Source: Tetragonia tetragonoides (Eukaryota > Streptophyta > Magnoliopsida > Caryophyllales > Aizoaceae). Taken from it: a stretch of DNA of 64,000 nt. The stretch covers positions 29,453,501 through 29,517,500 of the forward strand of contig CM076152.1 of NCBI GenBank assembly GCA_038025085.1, given 5' to 3'. Made by a program: the position numbers and the translations under genes. A model generated the notes under the pieces. That model was not told the origin of the DNA and made no database searches. It saw only the letters and a list, made by a program, of their open reading frames with translations. This document shows positions 1 to 9,265 of the stretch, in pieces. Position 1 is the first letter of the stretch, and each line of letters starts with the position of its first letter.

Positions 1-1778
1 TATTTCCCGTGCTTGCGGGATCTGGATAGAGTTGCAGAGTACAACTGGGGTCTTCCCGCATACTCTTGTCTTCTACGGTGTTTGAGGCAGTCCAATCGCC
101 TCAGTGGAGAGGAAGGCGCATCTCGCGTCTCCTTAGTCGGTTATTGGAAGGTTATGGAGGTAATTTCCTTTTACCCTTCTTGTATTTTGTTCTTATTGGC
201 TTTTTAGTAATAACCTGTGCCTAATCCATGTACTTTGCATGTCTTAGATTTGGTTTTATGAGCACTTCTCCTACCTTGCCCCTCTTCTCGAGACGGGGGA
301 TACATCCTTTCCAGCGATGCAGACCTGGAGGGGACGGGCTTCTTGCCCATTTACTACACTGCACGCCCTTAGGGAAGAGATATATCCCTTGACCGCTCAG
401 GATGTAAGCAACTTTCCTTTGTGCTTCTTTGGTCCTTTTATCCTTTTTGTGTGCTCATTCTTGCTTTTGCAGGTCGATTGGTTCCCCTAGACGGATTACC
501 TCTCGAGCCTCTCAGATAGGTTCTTGGGTGCTCGGGTGTATGACAAGAGGAGGATCCTCATTGAGGGTCCTTTTGGTTTTGAGTGGTTCTTGGGGGAGAG
601 ACTGATTAGGCAGACTTTTCCCGACCTTCCAGCTCCGAGGGTTCCTTTGGATCCTCCGGATTCTATGCTTTATGTTTGTCACCTTACCGTGGACCAGGTG
701 AAGGCGGCCACCGTCGGGGCGAATGCCCTTGAGTATTTGCTTTCGGTTGATCCTGAGGGGGATCTCATGGTGGCTTACACTGATTTCGTTGAGGCACGGT
801 TATGCCCCGACTTCTCTACCGATCCGGTAAGTAATGTACTTTTGTTTCTCAACTTCGTTTGGAAATTTAGAAATGTGCCTGACATTATTCTTAAATCTTT
901 GCAGAGTGCTTTGAGCTCCTCGGTTGTTTCTTCTCTGCGTCCTACTCCTCCTACTTTGTTGGTGAGTTATACCGGAGCAGACGGTTCTTCTCAGGTTATA
1001 TAGGCTCCTGAGTTTCGTGGCCCTGATGAGGAGGTTGAGGGATTGCCTCTATCTGTTGGTTGTAGGCGGGTAAGTGAGAATTCATTGTTATTTGCAATGT
1101 TTCCTTTGTATTTATGCTGATCCTTTTTCTTATGTGCGCAGTTGGATGCTGCTGAGACAAGGAAGGTCTTTAGGGGCATGCATGCCCTTAAGAGCCTGAT
1201 TTCCAAATTCATGTCTCGGAGTGTATGCACGAGTCGTCGGTCAGACGTTCGAGAGGTATGTTCATTTCAAGTAATAATGCTTGATTTGAATTTTTGGTAA
1301 TTTTCTTACCTTGAGCGTATTTTCGCAGCCTGTTCCCGTGGTGAGGCCTCCTAGGCCTTAAGTTGTTCGTACTCCGGAGTCGGTGTCTACACCAAAGCGT
1401 CCTTCTCCTAGACAGGAGAGTGTGGAGGTACGTCAGGGGACGCCTCGGGCTAGAGTGGATACGGGGAGCTTGCCCCAAGTGCCTTTTCTCCCGCAGTGGC
1501 CTGCACCGCCTCCCTATATGGGGTATCCGGGCTATCATATGCCCACATATCCTCCAATCCCTCCAAGGGGTTCTTGGAGTCAGGAGAGTACGGGGTATGG
1601 TGGTTATCTCGATATGTCTCGTCATTCATTGGATCCCGCTTACTTGACGGGTTCATTATTTGCTTTCGACCCTAGAGCTTGGGCGATGTCTCAGCCCGGT
1701 TCTTCAGGTGCTTCACCATCGAGTGGACCTGGAGAGTCGTCTCAGGTGGGTGCGAGTTCTGGCGAAGATGGCCAGTGA
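1..1778 (+). pseudogene. PMD (plant mobile domain)-like pseudogene, 3' part, six exons
   Basis: Six blocks read in one phase across GT..AG introns: exons 1-159, 248-403, 473-826, 905-1069, 1142-1255 and 1329-1778; all junctions are phase 0. Exon 1 has the motif YNWGLPAYSCLLRCLRQ and exon 2 starts IWFYEHF, both typical of plant mobile domain (aminotransferase-like) proteins. The last exon is a Pro/Ser-rich tail ending at TGA 1776-1778. In-frame stops break it: TAG 488-490 (Trp in the paralog at the right end of the window), TAG 1001-1003 and TAA 1359-1361. The N-terminal core lies left of the window. The same exon plan recurs on the minus strand at 61468-64000, so the splice model is supported by comparison. 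The family function is unsettled; members occur as host genes and within transposons. I infer that this copy belongs to a Tat-like element lying in minus orientation. Confidence 0.8.
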
Positions 1779-2521
1779 TACTTATTGTAGTGCATTTCGA
1801 ACTTTCGGGCTTGAATTAAACTGCTACAAATTATTGCATTTCATTCACGCATAAAAATATCACGCAAATGCCCATATGTGAACTTCAATCAACTAATTTC
1901 CGAGTAAAAAATCACAAATCACGACATTCGGGAATTTAGGATTCCCGAGAATCTAGCACATTTGGGGTACCCCTTCCCCTAAAATAAAGTAAGGAAAAGT
2001 AAAAATAGAAAAAGATAATTAAAGGGGAAAATATTAATAAAGGAAATCAGAAAATAAAAGGAACAAAAGTGGAACTTGATAATCAAGATAAAAAGAAGGA
2101 AGGAAAATAAAGAGGGAATAAATAGAAAACTGGCAAGAGCCAAAATTAAGGTAAGGAAAATATAAGGGGAGGTTTCCAAAATCTGTCCAAGTGGGAATTA
2201 GGAAGGTAGTGCCCTGTCCAGTGTGGGGTCGGGTGGACCGAGGTCTCTCGCGAAAAGAGTACACCAGGCGCCTATACAGGGTAACCGCTAGAGCTCATAG
2301 CGGTTGTGCTAGAGCTCTAGCAGTTGCCGCGTGGGCAAGCGGCTATGCCGCTTGGGCTTGCGGTTTGGCCGCTTGTCCTAGCGGTCAAGCCACTTGCTGG
2401 AGTGGCTAAGCCGCTCGTCCTAGCGGCTAAGTCGTCTGGACTAGCTTCAAGGCCGCCTGACCTTTTTTCGTCGTTTGTTTGAATTTCCTTAAATTTTCGA
2501 CGGGAATCTAACCGTAGCCTC
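1779..2521. other. Spacer: purine-rich block, then GCGGCC-type GC-rich block
   Basis: No gene is seen. Positions 1980-2190 are strongly A/G-rich on the plus strand. Positions 2240-2460 form a GC-rich stretch built from variants of 'gcggct/ccgctt'. It closes with TTTCGACGGG near 2495-2504, and then the TK1 LTR begins. The order (PMD tail, purine-rich spacer, GC block, TTTCGACGGG) is repeated on the minus strand at 61467-60987, upstream of the TATA box of the antisense ORF. This stretch is therefore probably the start of the same promoter module, cut off by the TK1 insertion. Confidence 0.5.
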
Positions 2522-2770
2522 TGTAACACCCCCGAATTTGCAACAATTTCCCGGGAGCCGTCGACGTCGCTGTCCACGACTCGACACTGCTGAACCGTCA
2601 CAAACTCAAGGGTAGGTTACTGCAACATTTATCGCTAAGGTGTAAATGCTAAGCAGAAAGGAAAACTAGGTATCAAAGGAAGCATCTAAACAAATTAAAT
2701 ATAAATATAAGAGTTATCTATCCAGCGGTCTTAAGTCCATTATAGTTTTATTACAACTTTGCCTTCAAGG
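2522..2770 (-). repeat. TK1 3' LTR, left arm
   Basis: It begins TGTAACACCCCCG on the plus strand, which is the inverted complement of the other LTR end at 13457. It is separated from the right arm (11115-13457) by Tat-A1, and its last five bases (caagg) are the left half of the Tat-A1 target duplication. The two arms sum to an LTR of about 2.6 kb. Confidence 0.75.
2766..2770. repeat. Target-site duplication of Tat-A1 (left)
   Basis: CAAGG directly precedes TGTAAACACC at 2771 and is repeated at 11115-11119 directly after the 3' LTR terminus TTCTTACA. This five-base duplication shows that the element inserted as one unit. Confidence 0.9.
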
Positions 2771-4595
2771 TGTAAACACCTAAATCGGTTCCCCCTTTTC
2801 AAATGCCCAATGATGACAACCAATAATGAACATAATGAATTGAATGTCAATGCTCGAAATACTTGTGCTTATTTGTGTCCTATTATCCATATTTATTCTG
2901 GACCCTTCATATTTCCATACCATCAAATAGCCATTTCCATAAGATTTCTAACGCCATCTCATTTGTCCCAAACGGACACCCGAGTCAAAGTTATGATTTA
3001 ATGAAGATATGGGCTAAAAACGATGTTCTCATACCCGCATATCACGGTTCAAGACTTATTTTTAGCCATTAAGGGATTCATTAGAGTGTTGACCCACTAG
3101 GCTTGTATTCCCCTTTGAATGAGCTTTCCAATCATGTATTATGGGCCAAAATCCCATTAGAAACGAAGGAGATATGATCCGATGATTGATTAATCCATTG
3201 AAATAGGCACCTCTCTAGTATTTGGGCCATAACTCTTAGGATACGTATGATATATGAGCCCACAATATGTCAAACGAAATCCCTTTGAACAAGAAATCCA
3301 ACGCACCAAGAATCAGGCCAATCGGAGGTCATACGAGCCCTCCAGCGGTCTTTTCGTGGGAGCGGAGGCCGTGAAGCGGGCCGCCGGCCCCAGCGGCCCT
3401 GCCGCCGATCCTCTGCTGCACTATCGAGGCCGCCGAGCCTCGAGCGGCCCTCAGGGGGGTCGCTAGGCACCGCTTTTGGCCCGGGAACCCTAATTTGACC
3501 TCCTTTTCGGCACATTCCCTAAAAATACCCCTAAACTCCGTTTTTGGGAGACAGAACTCATTATTACGGGATTCAACTCAAGAAAACCCTAATCTCTCTC
3601 TCATCTATTCCATTCAACCCTAGTCACATCAATCAAACCCATCTTCAAACCCTAATCAAGAACAAGTCTCCTCCCAAGATCAAGTCCAATATCAAGAGAA
3701 ATTGACATTCAATTCTAGTACAATCAAGGTTCAACCTGGGGGCTCATCTTTTCAACTCTTAAATCTATTTTCAAATCATGTTTTATTTATATGATGATCA
3801 TGGTTAATGTTCTTTGAATGTTTTAATTATTTTATTTAGTTCATCCTATGTAGATTGTTTCTAGTTATTGTTTTCATGATTATCATGCTGCATAGGTTAG
3901 TTTAATTATTATCCTTACATGATTTTTCATATTTTTTAGTTTATTTTCTAGTTTTCTTATATTTTATCATGTCTAGTGTAAATATCATATCTTTGCATAT
4001 TTTCCATGATTAGTCAATTCAATTAGCATACTAACATGTAATTAAAGTTTTTATCTTTTATTTTACTTCCATTGAAGTTACTAACAAGTTTGTTCATGCA
4101 AATTGGCAATTGGCGCGTTAAGCTAGCACGGTAAGGTTGGAGAACATATTTCTATTATTATGGTTGTGCTCTATAAATAAGATCATGCAATTGGATAATC
4201 ATGTGCAAAGCGATAACTTTAATAATTTTGTTTGTTCACCCCACCTAGTTAATTTAGGATCTTGGACTACCAGATTGTTTGTAACCTTGTTATGAATTAA
4301 GAATCAACATGGATAGGATTAGTAGAAGCCGTTATTACGGGCGATTTAGATGAGATTCGTTTTGTCTTTTTCGTACCCACACCCCCGAACTCAATCTTTG
4401 GCCTTTGCATTATATGAGTCATAGTTCCCAATAGGAATTGGGTGCACTTCGATGGTTTCCAATTGTTTCCTTAAAAATTGGTGGCGACTTCACGTGTTCA
4501 ATAATCTCTTAATCAATCAATCTCTTCTATTTAAGAACCTATAACATATTATTATTATTATTTAAATTAGGCACCGAAAGGCGAGGGTTCTTACA
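2771..4595 (+). repeat. Tat-A1 5' LTR
   Basis: It starts TGTAAACACCTAAATCGG and ends CGAGGGTTCTTACA, at 1825 bp. A GC-rich block (3350-3465) with AGCGGCC motifs precedes the core promoter, as in all Tat LTRs here. The TATA position reads 'ctaaaaatac' (about 3520) instead of TATAAATA. The R/U5 part (about 4210-4595) is the section most similar to the Tat-B LTR. Compared with the 3' LTR it lacks part of the GC block. Confidence 0.9.
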
Positions 4596-4613
4596 GTGGC
4601 GACTTCACTGGGG
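4596..4613 (+). promoter_or_regulatory. Primer binding site of Tat-A1
   Basis: GTGGCGACTTCACTGGGG immediately follows the LTR terminus. The same site follows the LTRs at 25491 and 41512. It resembles the TGGCGAC-type PBS seen in Tat/Ogre elements; I cannot assign the tRNA with certainty. The first 13 bases also occur inside the LTR at 4481-4493. Confidence 0.8.
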
Positions 4614-6137
4614 ATTTAATAAGAGGGTGTAATTCGAAAGCTTGTCCATGTTGGTTGTTAATTATTTTTTCTTGGCTCATGATCATTATGTGGTTATTAT
4701 TGCTTTGCATTCATGTCATCCATTTGCATGCGTTATCTTCGCAAGATGTCGAAAGACATCACCACACCATAATAGGAATTACCCTTTGGAGCATTGTCTA
4801 TGACTTAGGCTGGTGACCCACTAGGTCCGAATTGCCTTTGCACATAGTCGTGTTCCACCCCATGACATTTACATGTTTCCATTCGAGATATGTATAACGG
4901 TACGTCTAGTTTTACTATGCATCCCATAGATGACGAAACGCATCCGGTCGTGGGTTCCCTTACCAAAGCTATAAATTCACCCAATATTGCATTCATTCAC
5001 ATGTCCATTCTTGTATGATTGTTTACTAATTTGTGTGAGCGCAATCTTTTTGCGTTATTTTGTATCCCTTATTGTGTAGATATCTTTCTAAAATCGAGTC
5101 TAGGATCTTTTCTTTTTAGGAAGTAGAATCCATGTATAATTCCTATGATGCTACTAACCATATTAGGGAGATTTGTTTTCCAAGAAAATAAAATCCTAGT
5201 AAGTAACGTGTTTCGATTAAAGGTCCTTCCAAAAAAAAAAAGAGTCTCACTTTCCATAATCAGTCAAGAGTAATATTTTCCTTTTTTCGAGTCTTTTCCA
5301 TATTTTCAATCGAGTCTTATTTAAGTCAAGGTAATTTTCTTTTTTTCCATAACAAGTCAAGAGTCTTTCCCTTTCCCCAAGTCTTATTCATAAATGAGTC
5401 TTGTTTCCATAATCAAGTCAATAGTATATATTTTCCTTTTTAGTCTTTCTATTAATCAAGTCAAAAATGAAGGATCAATAATTAAAGCACATTACTTAAC
5501 TTAGAGGATTTTTCGAGTTAAAACTCTTTGAGAAGTTAGCATGTTGAGGGATTATTCTAGATTCAATTTCCCACCTTTCTTGCTTGGTTCGACGTGATAT
5601 ATGTGCTATATGCTAGTTGGAACATTTCTTATCGTGTTCTTCCCCTTATTTCAAAACTCTCATATCTTAGGGGTCCTCATTCAGGAAGGAGATCTTTTTT
5701 TATTTCTCAAAACCTCTTTATCAAATTCTTTATTTTCCATTTTCGAAATCTCTTCCCCGTTTTCAAAAAAAATTCACCTTTTCTTGTTTTTTTTCAACAA
5801 TCTCCTTCCTTATTTCTTCCGTCCACTTTTCCATGTCCCGTAAAAATAAATAAATAAAAAAAAAACCAAAAATTCAAAAATATTCAAAAAAGAAATCATA
5901 AAAAATCAAAAAAATTAAGGGACTAGAATTGTGGATAAACCTCTTCCTTTTTCTATTCTTTTTTCAATTTCTTTTTGCTTTTCCCTTTTCTGATTCATCA
6001 TTTGATCCAAGATAGGAAAGTCAGGCACAAAGTGGGAGCGTTCGAGTACCAACGGTAGGCTCGTTAGGAAACTGTTTCAATCACCACCTTCAAGTCCACC
6101 TGAACATTATACTTCAAGTTGAAGCCCGATATCTACC
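4614..6137 (+). other. Tat-A1 untranslated leader
   Basis: No credible gene lies here. Positions 4735-4990 are strongly conserved with 25625-25880 (A3) and with the leader of the autonomous-type element Tat-B (41650-41900), although the gag proteins downstream have diverged much more. This suggests selection on the RNA, perhaps for packaging. Positions 5225-5460 are T/C-rich with repeated 'gtcaagagt' phrases, and 5830-5930 are A-rich. Confidence 0.6.
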
Positions 6138-7287
6138 ATGCCAGGAGATGATGATCTCAAAGCTATTCTCGAGCAATTGAAACTTATGGACACTCGTCTC
6201 CAAGCCCAAGATATCGAAATCAATAAACTTAGGGAGGATGTTAAATCTAAACCCCACACTGATGATGAGGAAAAGGATGAGATCCCTCTTCCCTCTAAGC
6301 TTGATAAAAGGCTTGAAAAGCTCAAGCAACTCATGCGCAAGAATTCTACATATAGCACCTACTATATGGATGAAGAAGAGGAGCACGAGGCCGACCTCCA
6401 CTCCAAACTACCCAAAAAGGTCACATTACTTAATATCCCCAAATTCAAGGGAGTGGAAGACCCACATGGTGACATAAGAAGTTTTACCACATGTATGGCG
6501 ATCAAAGGGATTGATTCAACTCTTTATCCAAAGATCTTTCCAATGACACTCGAGGGCCCAACTTCTAAATGGTTCAAAACCTTAGGCCAAATCTTGGACT
6601 TCTATCAAAGAAGAATTTGTGATGCAATACTCCTACAACAATGAACTCCCCATGACTCTAAGGGAGTTGGAAGTGACCAAACAAAGTGAAAAGGAAGATT
6701 TCATTCCTTTCTTTTCTCGATGGAGGGAAAAGGCGGCCCAACTCATCAATCGCCCCTCTGAAGAGGACCAAGTAAGGATTGTGGTCCGTAACCTTCAACT
6801 CAAATACCGAGAACTTCTAATGTTCCAACCCATTAAGACCTTTGATAGACTGTACAAGGTTGGGATCCAAATTGAGGAACATCTTCAATCTACAAAGAGT
6901 AAGAGCAACTACTCCAACTACTCCAAAGACAAAAGGGGTAATGGTTTCAAAGACCCCGAGGTTAACTCTTTAAATGAAGACAATGCCAACAAACCTCGAA
7001 GGGTCTTCACCCCATTGGGCATGTGGTTAAGCAAAGCATTAGAGAAACTCCAACAAATTGGGCATCTTCACCCTACAGGTCCAACTCCAGATCCATCTCC
7101 ACAGAATCAAAGCAAATCGTGGGATTCCAAAGCTTTCTGCAAATTCCATCAAGGTCGAGGTCATAACACTGATGACTGCTGGTTTCTAAAGCATAAGATC
7201 CAAGATCTCATAGATAATGGGACCATCCCAACCCCAGATATGAAGAAACCCAGTAACAATAGTAATCCATTAGGCCATAACCTCTAG
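6138..7287 (+). pseudogene. gag: Tat-A1 gag, frameshifted by an 11-bp deletion
   Basis: The frame opens at ATG 6138 (MPGDDDLKAILEQL). It contains a charged helical N-terminus, then the retrotransposon gag core (LLNIPKFKGVEDPHGDIRSF; PMTLRELEVTKQSEKEDF) and a Tat-type zinc knuckle (CKFHQGRGHNTDDC). An 11-bp deletion at 6595-6598, between two GGCC copies that are both kept in A3 (27483-27497), shifts the frame, so the C-terminal part (from about 6619) reads in another frame. Stops follow at 6642-6644 and at the natural end 7285-7287. Fragment A2 shares the identical deletion. Gag would form the particle core and bind element RNA. Confidence 0.85.
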
Positions 7288-8725
7288 GCCTAGAGGTCTC
7301 CACTCTAGAGGCCCATTTTTTAAGTTCAAGCCAAGAGCGTCAAGAGAAGCATCAAGATGTCAAGCGCCTGCAAGACTAGTCTTCTCTTAGGATTTTGTTT
7401 TGTTTTCGACTTCAATAATATTAGCATGAGTTGGAGAGTCCCTCCCAATTCTTTTTTTCCCAATTCGAGTTCTAGTCTACTTAGGAGTTATCAAGTCTTA
7501 GCCTTGTGTTTCTTCCTTTCGATTCAATAATGTCAATTACTTTTCTCTATTGTGTTATATCTTCTATCCATGGAACACTCAAATTCAATGATGAATCCAA
7601 GTTGCAATAATTCATTAATGCTAAGGGAAAAGATGATCAATTCAAGTCAAAGGACAAAAATAAGAATAAGAGCATGTGTCCATAGGTCAAGTCAAGGACA
7701 AGAGGCATTCATTTGTCACCCTTTATCAATCATTTTCAATCCACATTCAAAATCCACTTGCAACCAAGTTGGGCCTCAAACACATAGCCATTCATTTCAT
7801 ACCCACATAATCCTTAACCTGGGGGATTTGATAGTGTGCAAGCAACAATGTCACCATCCATGAGCGATGTGGAATTCCAAGAGTTCTGAAGATTTGGAAA
7901 ACACAAAGAGAAATAAAAAAAAGAAAAGTGTTCAAAGTGCAAAAACAAAAAATCAAAGTCAAAGAAAAGAAATGAAATTCAAGTTCAATCCACTTCTCGA
8001 AACGTAAGGTGATAATGTGCACACTGGGGGCTTTGATGGGACTTTGAGCCTTAATAACCCTTTCTTTGGTAACCCAAACCCAAGCCTTGCATTACAACCC
8101 AAAAGTCTCTCGAGGCTCGGCTATATTCTAAATTCAATCATCAAAAGTTCCCTTTATACATTCTCTCTAATCAAATTGGTTTTCTAAGAATCACCTCAAG
8201 TGTTCCCTGGATCATTCATTAGTGCCTAGAACTTGGACTCGATTATTGAACCCTTGTCTTTCTATCCACCACCTCCGCGATCAATGTGCCTCCCTTATCA
8301 ACCCTTCCAATTCTAGTCCACAATTCAAATTGTTTATCTTTTTCGATCTATACCATACTTTCAATCACCAATCATGTCTATACTCTCAGACTCGTACAAA
8401 GTCATTCAATACTCGAATAATCAAACTCCACGCTCAAAGCTCAATATCAATCCAGCAAGTGTTCCTCCAAATCTTGATATGGTAGATCATTCAAGAAGTG
8501 TCACCTATCAAAGGTGAAGGCTCCATCAAAGACCTTACTATTCAATTCAATCAAGGAAATTATTTTTACTTTGGACCCCTAAGTCTTTTCGAAAATCGAT
8601 TTTCAAAATCTTTTCTATTTTTCAATCTTTTCTATTGCCATGTTTGTGTGTATGCATTGCCATGTTTGTGTGTGCCCTTGCATTTGCATTTACAGGAATA
8701 CTCCCTAAGTCAACCCCTCAAGTCA
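7288..8725 (+). other. Tat-A1 post-gag non-coding region
   Basis: No pol domain is detectable. The region is AT-rich with several PPT-like G runs ('cctgggggatttgata' near 7818, 'cactgggggctttgatg' near 8023). A block of about 263 bp present in A3 (29017-29279) is missing at about 8110. Open frames here are not supported by any recognised domain. Confidence 0.55.
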
Positions 8726-9140
8726 ATTTGGCGACCCCGACAGCCATCTTTAATATTCAAGTCAATGTTCAATCATTCAAGGCAATTTGGCGATCCTGAC
8801 TGCTGTATTCAATTTCACTGTCAATTTGGCGACCCCGACAGCCATCTTCAATATTCAAGTCAATATTCAAGTCAATGTTCAATCATTCAAGTCAATTTGG
8901 CGATCCTGACTGCCGTATTCAATTTCAATGTCAATCTGGCGATTCTGACAGCCGTGTTCAATTCGATCAATTCAATCTGGCGATCCTCACAGCCGTACCC
9001 ATCCATTTCAAGTCAATTTGGCACATCTGACAGCCAACATCAAATTCAAGTAAATCCGGCGATCCTGGCTGCCAACATTCAATTTCAAGTCAATCCGGCA
9101 ACCCTGACTGTCGTCTTCAATTCAAGTCAACTTGGCAATC
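8726..9140 (+). repeat. Degenerate tandem repeat array, TGGCGAYCCYGAC units
   Basis: About nine to ten units of roughly 38-70 bp carry a core such as TTGGCGATCCTGACTGCC or TTGGCGACCCCGACAGCC, joined by 'ttcaagtcaat' linkers. The same array occurs at 20034-20450 and 29995-30420. The units stay largely open in one frame but encode no known domain. Confidence 0.75.
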
Positions 9141-9251
9141 CATCAACATCGACATCAACATCGACGTCTTCATCGACGGTTCCAATTTATGCTTGCATTG
9201 CATGTTTTCAAAATGTGCATACTTTGCCCTTCGCTCTACTCGAGTTCGGCC

Positions 9252-9265
9252 AAAGTGGGGGCTTC
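9252..9265 (+). promoter_or_regulatory. Polypurine tract of Tat-A1
   Basis: AAAGTGGGGGCTTC lies immediately before the 3' LTR start TGTAAACACC. It would prime plus-strand DNA synthesis. The same string precedes the LTR at 30526. Confidence 0.7.

Noticed and set aside
1363..1656. Several overlapping frames on both strands at the end of the left PMD-like pseudogene
   Set aside because: Only the frame of 1383-1778 matches the tail of the right copy; the others are shadows.
2280..2460. A CRISPR-like or satellite array of gcggct units
   Set aside because: The units are irregular and not spaced as direct repeats with unique spacers. The block fits a GC-rich promoter segment as in the other Tat promoters.
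6107..6401. Ser-rich minus-strand frames opposite gag (also at 17416 and 27005)
   Set aside because: They repeat at every Tat-A gag and mirror its acidic coding text. No domain or start context is present.
8726..9140. CRISPR array
   Set aside because: Unit length and core vary, spacers are themselves repetitive, and the context is a plant retrotransposon.
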